This document shows positions 49,730 through 59,951 of a stretch of 64,000 nucleotides of DNA, in pieces. Position 1 is the stretch's first letter. Every line of letters starts with the position of its first letter. The stretch comes from Rhodospirillales bacterium (GTDB lineage: Bacteria; Pseudomonadota; Alphaproteobacteria; Rhodospirillales; Thalassospiraceae), in assembly GCA_019634165.1 (NCBI GenBank), contig JAHQVT010000006.1, positions 682,001-746,000 on the forward strand, in the 5' to 3' direction. Below the pieces are notes generated by a model. It had not been told where the DNA came from. It ran no database searches and saw only the letters and a program-made list of their open reading frames with translations. A program made the position numbers and the translations under genes.

Positions 49730-51790
49730 TCAGGCAACCTTCTCGGCAGCCGCTTCTTTAACAAAGGCCTCAGTACATTTGGCCATTGTTACAGACGCGC
49801 GGCTGATCGGGTCGGTCATATAGAAATTGCGAACCGGCGAGACAAAGCCTTCCGGCTTCATGTCACCTGCTTTACCGAAATCGGTCCATTCTGCCTTGGA
49901 TGGAACATTCAGCGACGCGAAGGTCGGGCTGATTTCCACCATACGGGCACGAACTTCATCGATATTCTTGTACGGCAGGGTCATATCCAGCGCGCCCGAA
50001 AGTGCACGAACAATCGCCCAGTCTTCACGTGCGTCACCAACCGGGAAGATCGCGCGCCAGCCTTGCTGTGCACGTCCTTCGGTATTGACGTAAGTGCCGT
50101 TCTTTTCGGTATAGGCCGCACCCGGCAAGATCACATCTGCTGCCTGAGCACCGGCATCACCCATTGCACCCTGGTAAATGACAAATGCCTTTTCCAGTTT
50201 GCTGGTGTCGACTTCATCAGCCCCCAACAGATAGACAACTTTGACATCGCCTTTTGCAGCGCCATCAAGAATATCGTTGGTTGCCAGACCGCCCTCGCCC
50301 GGGACAAAGCCCAGATCAAGACCGCCAACACGCGATGCTGCTGTGTGCAGAACGTTAAATCCGTTCCATTCACCCGAAACCATGCCAAATTTCTCGGCAA
50401 TCGCGCGGGTAGCAGCCAGAACAGCATCGCCATCTTCACGGTTCAAAGCACCCATACCAACGATAATCATCGGTTTTTCAGCAGCTTTGAGAAGCTTGGC
50501 GAATTCGTTCTTGCCTTCAAGAATTTCAGAAAGGGTGTCCGGACCTGCGCCAAGATAATCATTCTTGAAGGTCGGATCCCATTTCTCGCCGATGATCCCA
50601 AGTTTGAAATCACCAGCCGTCGTACGCCAGCGTTTCCGCAAGCGGGAATTAATGATCGGCGCTTCAGCGCGCACATTCGCCCCAACGACCAAGCAGACGT
50701 CTGCTTCATCAATGCCGGAAATTGTGCTGTTGAAGATGTAAGAACTGCGCGGGCCACCAATGTTGGAGCCATCCTGACGGCAATCAAGGTTTGGCGAACC
50801 AAACTTGTCCATCAGGTCTTTCAGCGCGGTCATGGATTCACAATCAACCGTGTCACCGGCAATCGCGGCAATCTGTTTGCCTTTAAGACCGGAAACCTTT
50901 GCCTTGATCGCGGCAAACGCTTCGTCCCAGCTTGCAGGCTGGAGTTTGCCATTCACACGAACATAAGGACGGTCAAGACGCTGACGTTTCAAACCATCAA
51001 TGGCATAACGGGTTTTATCCGAAATCCATTCTTCGTTGATGTCTTCGTTGGTGCGCGGCAGAACACGAAGAACTTCGCCCGTACGCGCATCAATACGAAT
51101 GTTTGAACCAACTGCATCCATGACATCGACACTATCGGTCTTTTTCAATTCCCACGGACGTGCGGTGAACGCATATGGTTTAGACGTCAAAGCACCCACC
51201 GGGCAAAGATCAATCAGGTTCCCCGAAAGTTCGGAGTTGATTGATGCTTCGATATACGGTCCGACCTCGGTGTCTTCACCGCGATAAACCGCACCCATGG
51301 TGCCGACACCGGCCACTTCCTCGGAGAAACGAACGCAACGCGTGCAGTGAATGCAACGCGTCATGACCGTTTTTACGATCGGGCCAAGTTCTTTGTCTTT
51401 GACCGCACGCTTTTTCTCAGCATAACGCGATGAACCACACCCATAGGCCATTGCCTGGTCCTGAAGGTCACATTCACCACCCTGGTCGCAGATCGGGCAA
51501 TCCAGCGGATGGTTGATCAACAGGAATTCCATGACGCCGTTACGTGCTTTATGCACCAGCGGGGAATCCGTTTTGATCACCATTCCATCTGCAGCAGGCA
51601 TGGCACAGGACGCGACCGGTTTAGGTGCGCGTTCCATTTCCACCAAGCACATACGGCAGTTACCGGCGATTGACAGGCGCTCGTGATAGCAGAAACGCGG
51701 GATTTCCTTACCGGCCTCTTCACAGGCCTGTAGGACAGTCGCCCCGGCTTCTACTTCAACTTCTATACCGTCAACTGTTAGTTTCGGCAT
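49730..51790 (-). CDS. nuoG: NADH-quinone oxidoreductase subunit G
   Basis: This large iron-sulphur subunit has 686 residues. The N-terminal 2Fe-2S domain has its Cys ligands around CYHERLSIAGNCRMCLVE (about 33-50), followed by CPICDQGGECDLQDQ (about 98) and CIHCTRCVRFSEEVAGVG (about 142). The C-terminal part has the molybdopterin-oxidoreductase fold without cofactor, shorter than in E. coli (908), as in mitochondria and alphaproteobacteria. Confidence 0.97.
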   Translation of the reverse strand: MPKLTVDGIEVEVEAGATVLQACEEAGKEIPRFCYHERLSIAGNCRMCLVEMERAPKPVASCAMPAADGMVIKTDSPLVHKARNGVMEFLLINHPLDCPICDQGGECDLQDQAMAYGCGSSRYAEKKRAVKDKELGPIVKTVMTRCIHCTRCVRFSEEVAGVGTMGAVYRGEDTEVGPYIEASINSELSGNLIDLCPVGALTSKPYAFTARPWELKKTDSVDVMDAVGSNIRIDARTGEVLRVLPRTNEDINEEWISDKTRYAIDGLKRQRLDRPYVRVNGKLQPASWDEAFAAIKAKVSGLKGKQIAAIAGDTVDCESMTALKDLMDKFGSPNLDCRQDGSNIGGPRSSYIFNSTISGIDEADVCLVVGANVRAEAPIINSRLRKRWRTTAGDFKLGIIGEKWDPTFKNDYLGAGPDTLSEILEGKNEFAKLLKAAEKPMIIVGMGALNREDGDAVLAATRAIAEKFGMVSGEWNGFNVLHTAASRVGGLDLGFVPGEGGLATNDILDGAAKGDVKVVYLLGADEVDTSKLEKAFVIYQGAMGDAGAQAADVILPGAAYTEKNGTYVNTEGRAQQGWRAIFPVGDAREDWAIVRALSGALDMTLPYKNIDEVRARMVEISPTFASLNVPSKAEWTDFGKAGDMKPEGFVSPVRNFYMTDPISRASVTMAKCTEAFVKEAAAEKVA

Positions 51791-51817
51791 GTCTCAATCC
51801 CTCTCAACAGGCCCCTC

Positions 51818-53098
51818 TCAGGCCGCGATCCGCGCGCGATATTCCTTGATCCGACGTTCCATTTCGGGACGGAAATGTCGGATAAGGCCCTGAATTGGCC
51901 ATGCAGCAGCATCACCAAGCGCACAAATAGTGTGGCCTTCGACCTGTTTGGTCACATCCCACAGCATATCAATTTCATCAAGTGTGGCCTGCCCGCGAAC
52001 CATGCGGGCCATAATACGCGCCATCCACCCCGTACCTTCACGGCATGGCGTGCACTGACCACAGCTTTCATGTTTGTAGAATTCCGACAGACGCGCGATC
52101 GCGTAGACAATGTCAGTTGACTTGTCCATGACGATCACAGCCGCCGTACCAAGCCCCGACCCCACTTCACGCAGGCCGTCAAAGTCCATCAATACGTTGT
52201 CGCAAACATCTTTTGGCATCAGCGGAACCGAAGACCCGCCAGGAATAACCGCCAGAAGGTTGTCCCAACCGCCGCGAACGCCGCCACAATGCTTGTCAAT
52301 CAGTTCACGCAGCGGAATGCTCATTGCTTCTTCCACGGTGCACGGCTTTTCAACGTGACCGGAAATGGCAAACAGCTTGGTCCCGTGATTGTTTTCACGG
52401 CCAAAGCTTGAGAACCACGCACCACCTCGACGCAGAATGCTCGGAACCGCTGCAATACTTTCAACATTGTTGACCGTCGTCGGGCAGCCATACAAACCGG
52501 CGTTTGCCGGGAATGGTGGCTTAAGACGCGGCTGACCTTTTTTACCTTCAAGGCTTTCAATCAGGGCTGTTTCTTCGCCACAGATATAAGCACCGGCCCC
52601 AAGATGAACGTAAAGATCAAAATCCCAACCCGAACCGCAAGCATTCTTGCCAAGAAGACCGGCTTCATATGCCTGATCAATTGCAATCTGCAGGTTCGAT
52701 GCTTCGTGATAGAACTCACCGCGGATATAGATATATCCAGCATGCGCATTCATCGCGAAACCAGCCAAAAGGCAACCTTCGATCAATGTATGCGGATCAT
52801 TACGCATGATCTCGCGGTCTTTACACGTACCCGGTTCGCCTTCGTCGGCATTCACGACAAGGTAGCTCGGGCGGCCATCGGATTCTTTGGGCATGAACGA
52901 CCATTTAAGGCCGGTCGGGAAGCCAGCGCCCCCACGACCACGCATCCCCGATGATTTCATTTCATCGATGATCCAGTCGCGACCTTTTTCGATCAGGCCC
53001 TTGGTCCCGTCCCAGTTACCACGCGACTGTGCACCTTTAAGACCGAAGTCCTGAAAACCGTACAGGTTGGTAAAGATACGATCCTTATCCTGCAGCAT
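51818..53098 (-). CDS. nuoF: NADH-quinone oxidoreductase subunit F
   Basis: This subunit binds NADH, FMN and cluster N3. The ATG at 53098 ([14 protein letters not shown]) lies 1 bp after the nuoE stop and gives 426 residues, the usual length; the frame to 53152 overlaps nuo[19 protein letters not shown] (NADH/FMN) is at about 60 and [16 protein letters not shown] (cluster N3) at about 345. Confidence 0.96.
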   Translation of the reverse strand: MLQDKDRIFTNLYGFQDFGLKGAQSRGNWDGTKGLIEKGRDWIIDEMKSSGMRGRGGAGFPTGLKWSFMPKESDGRPSYLVVNADEGEPGTCKDREIMRNDPHTLIEGCLLAGFAMNAHAGYIYIRGEFYHEASNLQIAIDQAYEAGLLGKNACGSGWDFDLYVHLGAGAYICGEETALIESLEGKKGQPRLKPPFPANAGLYGCPTTVNNVESIAAVPSILRRGGAWFSSFGRENNHGTKLFAISGHVEKPCTVEEAMSIPLRELIDKHCGGVRGGWDNLLAVIPGGSSVPLMPKDVCDNVLMDFDGLREVGSGLGTAAVIVMDKSTDIVYAIARLSEFYKHESCGQCTPCREGTGWMARIMARMVRGQATLDEIDMLWDVTKQVEGHTICALGDAAAWPIQGLIRHFRPEMERRIKEYRARIAA

Positions 53099-53099
53099 A

Positions 53100-53762
53100 T
53101 CAGGCGTCCCCTTTGCTTGCATCGGCATCCTGCGGGGCTGCACCGCAGCCACAGAATGCTTTCAGAACCTTTGGACCATCAATCGGCTCACACCCTTTGC
53201 GGCCGCTTTGCGGGCCGACATTGGGTTTTTCACCTTTTTTCAAGGTGTCGAGGATTGCCTTGGTCGTATCGGCGGTCAGGTCTTCATAGAAATCGTCGTT
53301 GATTTGCATCATCGGTGCGTTAACGCACGCACCAAGGCATTCAACTTCAATCATCGTGAACAGACCATCTTCGGTGGTCTCACCGATACCAATGCCAAGT
53401 TCCTTTTTGCAAGTCTCGACAACATCGGCTGAACCGCGAAGCCAGCACGGCGTCGTGGTGCAAACCTGGATGAAGTTCTTACCGACAGGGGCAAGATTAT
53501 ACATCGTATAGAAGGTTGCGACCTCATAGACACGAATGGCAGGCATATCGAGCATGTCGGCAATGTAATCCATTGCGACAGTCGGAACCCAATTGCCTTC
53601 GGTCTGACGCTGGGCCAGATCAAGCAACGGCATGACCGCGCTCTGCTGACGGCCTTCCGGATACTTGGCGATGATCTTCTTTGCTTTTTCCATATATTCA
53701 GGAGTGAAAGCAAAGCTGACAGGTTGAAGCTCTTTCGGAGCTGGTCTTCTTACATGGCTCAT
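53100..53762 (-). CDS. nuoE: NADH-quinone oxidoreductase subunit E
   Basis: This thioredoxin-fold 2Fe-2S subunit (N1a) has 220 residues. Cys ligands lie in [12 protein letters not shown] (about 100) and [14 protein letters not shown] (about 140). The C-terminal tail (about 180-220) is a longer low-complexity extension ending in a Cys-Gly-Cys stretch. It overlaps nuoD by 4 bp. Confidence 0.96.
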   Translation of the reverse strand: MSHVRRPAPKELQPVSFAFTPEYMEKAKKIIAKYPEGRQQSAVMPLLDLAQRQTEGNWVPTVAMDYIADMLDMPAIRVYEVATFYTMYNLAPVGKNFIQVCTTTPCWLRGSADVVETCKKELGIGIGETTEDGLFTMIEVECLGACVNAPMMQINDDFYEDLTADTTKAILDTLKKGEKPNVGPQSGRKGCEPIDGPKVLKAFCGCGAAPQDADASKGDA

Positions 53763-54937
53763 CGGTCAATCTCACCGAAAACGATATCTAGCGACCCGAT
53801 ATTGGCAACGACGTCGGCCAACATGTGACCTTTGGACATAAAGTCGATGGCCTGAAGGTGCGGGAACCCGGGTGCGCGGATTTTGCAGCGATACGGACGG
53901 TTAGAGCCATCCGAAACAAGATACACACCAAACTCACCCTTTGGTGCCTCGACCGCGGCATAGCATTCGCCAGCCGGAACGTGGAAACCTTCGGTGAAGA
54001 GTTTGAAGTGATGGATAAGAGCTTCCATCGAACGCTTCATTTCAGCGCGCGACGGCGGAGCCACTTTGTTATTTTCAACAATAACAGGACCATCAGGCAT
54101 ATTTTTGACCGCCTGCTTGATGATTTTCAGCGACTGCCACATCTCTTCAAAGCGAACAAGGAAGCGATCATAGCAATCGCCGTTCTTGCCGATCGGAATG
54201 TCAAAGTCGAAATCTTCGTACGAATCATAAGGCTGCGCTTTACGCAGATCCCATGCCAGACCCGATGCACGAATGTTGGGACCGGTAAAGCCCCAATCAA
54301 GGGCCTCTTCGGCCGTCACAGTCCCGATATCAACCGTACGCTGTTTAAAGATACGGTTGCCGACCAGAACGCGATCAAAGTCGTTCATGAAGACGTCATA
54401 CTGATCTGCCCACGCGCCGATGTCTTCAAGAAGACCCGCCGGAAGATCGGCAGCAACACCGCCCGGACGGAAATAGTTGGCGTGAAGACGGGCGCCACAG
54501 GCGCGCTCATAGAATTCCATGAGCTTTTCACGTTCTTCAAAGCCCCACAGAAGCGGGGTCATCGCGCCAACGTCCAGTGCGAACGCGGTCAAGTTCAAGA
54601 TGTGGTTCAGAATACGACCGATTTCCGCATAAAGAACGCGGATATATTGCGCACGCTTGGGAACTTCGATTCCCATCAGCTTTTCAATGGCCAGGCAATA
54701 AGCATGCTCCTGGTTCATCGGTGCGACATAATCTAGACGGTCGAAATACGGGGTTGCCTGAATATAGGTCTTATATTCAATCAGCTTTTCCGTACCACGA
54801 TGAAGAAGACCAATATGCGGGTCGGAACGTTCGACGACTTCGCCGTCCATTTCCAGAACCAAACGCAGAACGCCGTGCGCCGCAGGGTGCTGCGGGCCGA
54901 AGTTCATGGTCATATTTTTAATTTTTTGTTCGGACAT
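53759..54937 (-). CDS. nuoD: NADH-quinone oxidoreductase subunit D
   Basis: This 49-kDa-type quinone-pocket subunit has 392 residues. It contains [23 protein letters not shown] (landmark [16 protein letters not shown], about 12-27; the quinone His lies here), [15 protein letters not shown] and a C-terminal VFGEIDR. It is separate from nuoC, unlike the nuoCD fusion of E. coli, and shares one base with the nuoC stop. Confidence 0.97.
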   Translation of the reverse strand: MSEQKIKNMTMNFGPQHPAAHGVLRLVLEMDGEVVERSDPHIGLLHRGTEKLIEYKTYIQATPYFDRLDYVAPMNQEHAYCLAIEKLMGIEVPKRAQYIRVLYAEIGRILNHILNLTAFALDVGAMTPLLWGFEEREKLMEFYERACGARLHANYFRPGGVAADLPAGLLEDIGAWADQYDVFMNDFDRVLVGNRIFKQRTVDIGTVTAEEALDWGFTGPNIRASGLAWDLRKAQPYDSYEDFDFDIPIGKNGDCYDRFLVRFEEMWQSLKIIKQAVKNMPDGPVIVENNKVAPPSRAEMKRSMEALIHHFKLFTEGFHVPAGECYAAVEAPKGEFGVYLVSDGSNRPYRCKIRAPGFPHLQAIDFMSKGHMLADVVANIGSLDIVFGEIDR

Positions 54938-55566
54938 CAGGCGCTGCCCTCCGCCTTTTCATCACCCGGAAGAACATTCTGGATGCCTTCCCATGGGCTT
55001 TCGAAATCGAAATTACGGAAATCCTGAACCAGTTTTACCGGCTCGTAGACAACGCGTTTCTGCTCATCGTCATACCGAACTTCGACATAACCGGTCAGCG
55101 GGAAATCCTTACGAAGCGGATGTCCTTCAAAACCATAGTCGGTCAGAATACGACGGGGATCGGGATGATCTGCAAAGAAAATACCATACATGTCCCATGC
55201 TTCGCGCTCGAACCAATCGGCGGCGCTGAAAAGCGGAACACAGCTTTGAACCGGTGTTTCTTCGTCGGTGCGGACCTTCACACGAATGCGCAGGTTATGT
55301 TTAAGCGACAACAGGTGATAGACAACATCGAAACGTTCAGAACGTTCCGGATAATCTGCACCACAAACATCGATAAGCTGCTTGAACAAGCAGCCGGTAT
55401 CGTCCCGAAGGAACGTCAGAACTTTTAGAATATCATCGCGCTTGGCGACGATGGTCAGCTCACCGTAACGAATCTCGCTTTCGAGAATTTCGTTCGCAAG
55501 CTGGGACACCACAAGATCTTTAAGATCATTCAATGCGGCGCTGTTATCGCTGAGCAGTTCGCTCAT
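54937..55566 (-). CDS. nuoC: NADH-quinone oxidoreductase subunit C
   Basis: This 30-kDa-type subunit of the connecting arm has 209 residues. [40 protein letters not shown] is the family signature (landmark [20 protein letters not shown], about 120). It lies 19 bp after nuoB. Confidence 0.97.
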   Translation of the reverse strand: MSELLSDNSAALNDLKDLVVSQLANEILESEIRYGELTIVAKRDDILKVLTFLRDDTGCLFKQLIDVCGADYPERSERFDVVYHLLSLKHNLRIRVKVRTDEETPVQSCVPLFSAADWFEREAWDMYGIFFADHPDPRRILTDYGFEGHPLRKDFPLTGYVEVRYDDEQKRVVYEPVKLVQDFRNFDFESPWEGIQNVLPGDEKAEGSA

Positions 55567-55585
55567 GCAAGCCCCCTATTACGGA

Positions 55586-56128
55586 TCAGCGTGTCAGAAC
55601 ACCAGTTCGGCGGATTTTCTTTTGCAACTGCATCACGCCGTAAATCAGCGCTTCGGCTGTCGGCGGGCACCCCGGAACATAAACGTCAACCGGGACGACA
55701 CGGTCACAACCGCGAACCACCGAATAGGAATAATGATAGTAACCGCCGCCATTGGCACACGACCCCATCGAAATAACCCAGCGCGGTTCTGCCATCTGGT
55801 CATAGACCTTACGCAGTGCCGGGGCCATTTTGTTGGTCAATGTACCAGCAACGATCATTACGTCTGACTGACGCGGACTTGGACGGAAGACCAGACCATA
55901 ACGGTCAAGGTCATAACGCGACGCAGCCGAATGCATCATCTCAACAGCACAGCACGCCAGACCAAAGGTCATTGGCCACATCGAACCAGTGCTTGCCCAG
56001 CTCGCGAGTTTATCAAGATTGGCAAGGACAAAGCCCTTGTCATTCATCTCGTCAAACACGCCCTTAAGCAGGGTATCCTGATCCGTACCGGGTGCCAGGG
56101 GTGCGCCTGTATTGGTGCTCACTCCCAT
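55586..56128 (-). CDS. nuoB: NADH-quinone oxidoreductase subunit B
   Basis: This subunit holds cluster N2 next to the quinone site. I take the ATG at 56128 ([11 protein letters not shown]), which has GGGAG 8 nt upstream and overlaps nuoA by 10 bp, giving 180 residues. An ATG at 56149 has no ribosome-binding site. The ligands are in [19 protein letters not shown] and [12 protein letters not shown]. Confidence 0.95.
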   Translation of the reverse strand: MGVSTNTGAPLAPGTDQDTLLKGVFDEMNDKGFVLANLDKLASWASTGSMWPMTFGLACCAVEMMHSAASRYDLDRYGLVFRPSPRQSDVMIVAGTLTNKMAPALRKVYDQMAEPRWVISMGSCANGGGYYHYSYSVVRGCDRVVPVDVYVPGCPPTAEALIYGVMQLQKKIRRTGVLTR

Positions 56129-56484
56129 TCCAAAGCTCCCTTCTTCCATTCATAGATAAATCCGACCGTCAAAACAGCCAGGAAGATCACCATCGACACA
56201 AAGCCGAACGTTCCAATATCGCCGAGGGTCACAGCCCACGGAAACAGGAAGGCGACTTCGAGATCGAAAATAATGAACAAGATTGCAACCAGATAGAACC
56301 GAACGTCGAATTTGATGCGCGCGTCCTCGAACGGCGCAAAACCGCACTCATATGCGGATAGTTTCTCGACATCCGGTGCCTGCTTGGCAAGAACCAGTGA
56401 CGCGATGACGATTACCGCCGACAAAACGACGGCGATCCCGATAAACACCAGGATCGGAAGATATTCCGAAAGAAGCTCTTGCAT
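56119..56484 (-). CDS. nuoA: NADH-quinone oxidoreductase subunit A
   Basis: This is the first gene of the complex I operon. The 121-residue membrane subunit has three helices, the conserved [20 protein letters not shown] loop (landmark [18 protein letters not shown], about 45-62) and [18 protein letters not shown]. The 5' region includes a CCAGGT-CCCC-ACCTGG hairpin 37-52 bp upstream and a possible TGGAAC-N17-TATGGT promoter, both on the reverse strand. Confidence 0.96.
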   Translation of the reverse strand: MQELLSEYLPILVFIGIAVVLSAVIVIASLVLAKQAPDVEKLSAYECGFAPFEDARIKFDVRFYLVAILFIIFDLEVAFLFPWAVTLGDIGTFGFVSMVIFLAVLTVGFIYEWKKGALEWE

Positions 56485-56520
56485 CTCTCTGACCTCTCAA
56501 GAACAGGCCTTGTGACCCGA

Positions 56521-56536
56521 CCAGGTCCCCACCTGG
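56521..56536 (-). promoter_or_regulatory. Hairpin in the nuoA leader
   Basis: CCAGGT (56521-56526), four-base loop, ACCTGG (56531-56536), about 37 bp before nuoA. It is small, perfect and not followed by Ts. It may affect leader stability. The rest of the 285-bp gap to tRNA-Asp holds only a weak nuo promoter candidate and no gene I can support. Confidence 0.35.
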
Positions 56537-56769
56537 CCCATTACGGCGCACCATAACGTATGCACCGCACAAGTTCCAGTCCTCAAGCAGGTTTAAGATG
56601 CTCTAAGACCGGAAACTTTCTAATCTTTTTTACCACTTACTATCGTCCGATATCGGGCTGATCGTCGTGATGATCAAGACCCAATCGTGCGAAGCTGCAA
56701 AAGCAACACATTAAAAGGCGATCGCGGAAAAGACGAAACGCCCGACAAAAGACAACATTTGATGGGTCA

Positions 56770-56846
<77 letters not shown>

Positions 56847-57102
56847 AAAATGACCATCAATCGGCGGGCCTTTGTTAGACCACACCCTAAACCAAGTCAA
56901 GCAGCTAGCAGTGTTTTCAACCCTTTCGACAATTGCGCGACTGATCATCACCTTCTGAAATGCAAATTTTGCCCCAATTTGTACTGAATTAACTCTTTTT
57001 GTACATTTTGGACCGCCTATACATGTAGGGCTTTGCAAAGGCGTGTCGGCTTTTATAGAATTGTTGACAAATTCCTCCTATCTTACGGTGCGATAGAGGC
57101 AG

Positions 57103-57131
57103 GTTCGGGCATTCAGGTTCCAATGCCGAAC
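57103..57131 (+). promoter_or_regulatory. Hairpin in the fliG leader
   Basis: GTTCGGGCATT (57103-57113) pairs with AATGCCGAAC (57122-57131) with one bulged G. It lies 28 bp before the fliG start. Upstream is TTGACA (57064-57069), a possible -35, and a CTATC/GATAG inverted repeat. The remaining part of the 313-bp gap from tRNA-Asp is AT-rich with no supported gene. Confidence 0.45.
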
Positions 57132-57159
57132 AGAGTCATTACGACGGAGAAGACCACCC

Positions 57160-58179
57160 GTGGGGCGCGTTAAAGAAGAATACAGATCACTGGCCGGACC
57201 TGAGAAGGCAGCGATTCTCATGCTTGCTCTTGGGGAAGAGCACGCGACCAAAATGTTCAGCATGATGGATGACGAGGAAATCAAAGAGATTTCCCAATGC
57301 ATGGCTGGCCTTGGCACGATTAATTCCAACATTGTCGAACGGCTGTTTGTCGAATTTGCCGATCAGCTTTCCTCGACCGGTTCACTGGTTGGTTCGTTTG
57401 ACACCACTGAACGCCTTCTGTCCAAAGTCCTTGGCGAAGACCGCGTTAACGGCATCATGGAAGAGATCCGCGGCCCTGCGGGTCGCACCATGTGGGACAA
57501 ACTGAACAACGTTAACGAAGCCGTCCTTGCGAACTATCTAAAAAACGAATACCCGCAGACCGTCGGTGTGGTTCTTTCCAAATTAAAGCCCGGTCACTCG
57601 GCATCGGTTCTCTCTCTTCTGCCTGAAAATTTCTCGATGGAAGTCATCATGCGTATGTTGCGCATGGAAGCCGTGCAGAAAGAAGTTCTCGATAACATCG
57701 AAAAAACACTACGGACCGAGTTTATGTCGAACCTTGCGCGAGGATCGCGCGGCGACAACCACGAACTTATGGCGGATATCTTCAACAGCCTTGACCGCCA
57801 AAGTCAGGACCGGTTCCTTACTGCGCTTGAAGAACGCAACCGTGATTCGGCCGAAAAAATCAAAGCCCTTATGTTCACCTTCGAAGACCTTGCTCGTCTT
57901 GATAATAACGGTGTTCAGACCCTTCTGCGTCAGGTGGAAAAAGACAAACTTGCACTGGCTCTCAAAGGGTCCACCGATGCGATGCGCGACCTGTTCTTCA
58001 AGAATATGTCTGAACGTGCTGGGAAGATGATGAAGGAAGATATGGACGCCCTTGGGCCTGTTCGTCTGTCAGACGTCGAAGAATCGCAAATGATGATCGT
58101 CCAACTGGCCAAAGAACTGGCTGCACAGGGCCAGATCGTTATTTCCGAAGGCAGCGGCGAAGACGAAATGGTCTACTAA
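57160..58179 (+). CDS. fliG: Flagellar motor switch protein FliG
   Basis: This rotor C-ring protein couples the MotAB stator to rotation and switching. The 339 residues show the N-terminal domain binding FliF (about 1-100), the middle domain with [18 protein letters not shown] (the EHPQR-type motif, with Tyr for His as I recall from other alphaproteobacteria) and the C-terminal torque domain with [11 protein letters not shown] and [16 protein letters not shown]. The start is GTG at 57160 with ACGGAGAAG upstream. No other flagellar gene lies in the window, so it is outside a flagellar cluster here. It ends at a terminator. Confidence 0.94.
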   Translation: MGRVKEEYRSLAGPEKAAILMLALGEEHATKMFSMMDDEEIKEISQCMAGLGTINSNIVERLFVEFADQLSSTGSLVGSFDTTERLLSKVLGEDRVNGIMEEIRGPAGRTMWDKLNNVNEAVLANYLKNEYPQTVGVVLSKLKPGHSASVLSLLPENFSMEVIMRMLRMEAVQKEVLDNIEKTLRTEFMSNLARGSRGDNHELMADIFNSLDRQSQDRFLTALEERNRDSAEKIKALMFTFEDLARLDNNGVQTLLRQVEKDKLALALKGSTDAMRDLFFKNMSERAGKMMKEDMDALGPVRLSDVEESQMMIVQLAKELAAQGQIVISEGSGEDEMVY

Positions 58180-58237
58180 GGTCTCGCACCAAGAAGAACA
58201 TCGTATCATTCTGGCGCATAGCCACACCGAACATATC

Positions 58238-58268
58238 AAGGGACAGCTTCTGGCTGTCCCTTTTATTT
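58238..58268 (+). terminator. Intrinsic terminator after fliG
   Basis: AAGGGACAGC (58238-58247) pairs with GCTGTCCCTT (58253-58262), loop 5 nt, followed by TTATTTTG. Confidence 0.82.
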
Positions 58269-58390
58269 TGCCGCAATCAACGATGGGAACCATCACCAAA
58301 GCGAAGCCCTGCCCCAGCGCACAACACAGCATCCCCTAAGCCGAGTCTTCTATTAGCCTGAAAGGGCAAAGACACGCATCGCATGTAAGA

Positions 58391-58987
58391 TTAGCCAATA
58401 ATGACGTTTGGCACGGGATCAGAAATTGATTTTATTTCCCAGCGTAGCCGGTTCTGACCACCAATCTCTTTGAACTCGGCGGCATTGTGGCTTCGGATAC
58501 CTGCTGTGGTGCGAACCTCAATTTTTCCGGTCATCTGGTAGCCAAGGGCATCCAACCGATCTTGATACTGGTCAGGAACGAAACCGCCCCGGATTTCCAC
58601 GGTATTTCGGCCCTTATGGAAGAACATTTCCAGTATGCGCGAATTGCGACGCACAAAGACGAAGCTTTTTTCCCGCATGATATTACCGCGTTTTTCGTAA
58701 ACCAGATTAAACACACCCCGGCTTCGATAGCTTAACTGCTTTACACCCGAATCGCGTTTGAGATCGGCAAGAACAATTGCGACTCTTTCCTTCTCCCCAG
58801 CCGCATCAAGACTGCCATCAAGCAAACCTTGGGTAATGTTTGGCTGAACAAGCAGCCCCCGATAGCTCAGCCGATAATCGCCATTGCGTTCCATAGAAAG
58901 GTCTATGGTGAAGGCTTCGGGCAAATAGCAGCTTGTCAACAGCATCGGCATCAACAAGGCGATCAGCAGCCGTTTTATCCGGCCCAT
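58391..58987 (-). CDS. Hypothetical lipoprotein
   Basis: I chose the ATG at 58987, which follows GGAGAAGGGG, giving 198 residues. The N terminus (MGRIKRLLIALLMPMLLTSC) is a type II signal peptide with lipobox LTSC, Cys20; Tyr at +2 suggests the outer membrane. The mature part is beta-rich with SMERNGDYRLSYRGLLVQP, then many basic residues, ending SISDPVPNVIIG. I do not recognise a family. It is convergent with fliG and followed by no partner gene. The open frame to 59134 is probably leader. Confidence 0.8.
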   Translation of the reverse strand: MGRIKRLLIALLMPMLLTSCYLPEAFTIDLSMERNGDYRLSYRGLLVQPNITQGLLDGSLDAAGEKERVAIVLADLKRDSGVKQLSYRSRGVFNLVYEKRGNIMREKSFVFVRRNSRILEMFFHKGRNTVEIRGGFVPDQYQDRLDALGYQMTGKIEVRTTAGIRSHNAAEFKEIGGQNRLRWEIKSISDPVPNVIIG

Positions 58988-59429
58988 AGCCCCTTCTCCG
59001 ACATGCTTGCGCCCAATTCGGGCCAATCGCCCGATATTGTTCGAAGAGAGATCTGTCGACTGAATATTCATTATCAGGGTTCCGATTCTGGTGACCGTTT
59101 GAACAACAGTGCCCGTCCGACAACCAAGCGTCAACTTTTACAGGCAGTTACCCCTAAACAGACAAAAACACTGCCTCAGGGCTTGTTTCCTTTCTTCATG
59201 CCGCTCTCAACCGCCACCATCCCAATGGCATATGCCTCAAACCGCAAGCATGCCTTTTGCCGTCTATTAGAAGCGACGCAGGCGCAATAGAACCTTTCGG
59301 CAGCAACCTTTCGACACCGTTACGTCAACCTCGCCACACGCATACATGACGCAGCGCACAAGCACAGGTCACCTCAAGAGTGCTATGAATGAATTTCTTT
59401 TGATATTTTGAATGAAATTTCAGGCAAAG
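58988..59429. other. Gene-poor spacer upstream of the lipoprotein gene
   Basis: Besides the lipoprotein leader, a reverse-strand frame of 47 codons (59319-59176) has a protein-like composition (…YCACVASNRRQKACLRFEAY…) but no ATG or GTG at its start. It may be a decayed gene end or chance. I see nothing else supportable here. Confidence 0.4.
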
Positions 59430-59458
59430 AAAAAGGCAGCCTGTAAGGCTGCCTTTTT
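59430..59458 (-). terminator. Terminator after tRNA-Val copy 1
   Basis: AAAAAGGCAGCC (59430-59441) pairs perfectly with GGCTGCCTTTTT (59447-59458). It begins 2 bp after the tRNA 3' end on the reverse strand and is followed by CTTTGCC; the stem itself supplies Ts. Confidence 0.85.
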
Positions 59459-59460
59459 CA

Positions 59461-59537
59461 TGGTGGGTGATGAGAGATTCGAACTCCCGACCCTCTCGGT
59501 GTAAACGAGATGCTCTAACCAGCTGAGCTAATCACCC
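59461..59537 (-). tRNA. tRNA-Val (anticodon TAC), copy 1
   Basis: Reverse strand, 77 nt with encoded CCA. The acceptor stem is GGGTGAT/ATCACCC, D arm TAGCTCAGCTGGTTAGAGC, anticodon stem TCTCG/CGAGA with loop TTTACAC (anticodon TAC), and T arm GGGAGTTCGAATCTC. Discriminator A fits valine. Identical to copy 2. Confidence 0.97.
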
Positions 59538-59573
59538 TTTTGTTTCCGCGCTCTGTCTTGCGGAAGCGGGCGG

Positions 59574-59601
59574 AACTTACCATGCTTTTTATAAAAAGCA
59601 A
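59574..59601 (-). promoter_or_regulatory. Promoter of tRNA-Val copy 1
   Basis: Reverse strand: TTGCTT (59601-59596), 16-bp spacer, TAAGTT (59579-59574). The downstream TCCGCC-CGCTTCCGC segment is shared with copy 2. The 170 bp from here to the terminator of copy 2 hold no gene I can support. Confidence 0.65.
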
Positions 59602-59782
59602 TGCCCACTTTGCATAAAAATGTAACTTCTATTTCAGGGCTATTTATCATCGCCATTTGGTCAACCTAAACCCGCCAAAATCGGGATTAATTTAGGGAAA
59701 ACTGCATAATCCTCGCGATCTGGCAATTCCAGATAACTGACGCAAGAAAGCAATTTGATTCGGGATGATGTGCCAAATGAAA

Positions 59783-59807
59783 AAAGGCAGCCTTTAGGGC
59801 TGCCTTT
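59783..59807 (-). terminator. Terminator after tRNA-Val copy 2
   Basis: AAAGGCAGCC (59783-59792) pairs with GGCTGCCTTT (59798-59807), followed on the reverse strand by TTTCATTT. It is nearly the same stem as that after copy 1, part of the duplicated unit. Confidence 0.85.
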
Positions 59808-59811
59808 ATCA

Positions 59812-59888
59812 TGGTGGGTGATGAGAGATTCGAACTCCCGACCCTCTCGGTGTAAACGAGATGCTCTAACCAGCTGAGCTAATCACCC
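59812..59888 (-). tRNA. tRNA-Val (anticodon TAC), copy 2
   Basis: Reverse strand, 77 nt with encoded CCA, identical to copy 1 and 351 bp from it. Anticodon loop TTTACAC gives TAC, for valine codon GTA and probably other GTN codons by wobble. It is the promoter-proximal copy, next to hup. Confidence 0.97.
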
Positions 59889-59923
59889 GTAATTTCGTGC
59901 TTCATTCTGCGGAAGCGGGGCGG

Positions 59924-59951
59924 AACATAACACGGTTTTTACAAAAAGCAA
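59924..59951 (-). promoter_or_regulatory. Promoter of tRNA-Val copy 2, touching the hup terminator
   Basis: Reverse strand: TTGCTT (59951-59946), 16-bp spacer, TATGTT (59929-59924). The -35 hexamer begins with the last base of the hup terminator stem, and its Ts double as the terminator tail. Confidence 0.7.

Noticed and set aside
48728-51106. 792-codon + strand open frame opposite nuoH and nuoG
   Set aside because: It is an antisense shadow of two well-identified complex I genes; the encoded sequence has no known motif and is rich in residues typical of reverse reading.
57103-57120. Two GTTC motifs upstream of fliG as a LexA box
   Set aside because: Their spacing is 10 bp, not the 7 bp of alphaproteobacterial LexA boxes; the first GTTC is better explained by the hairpin.
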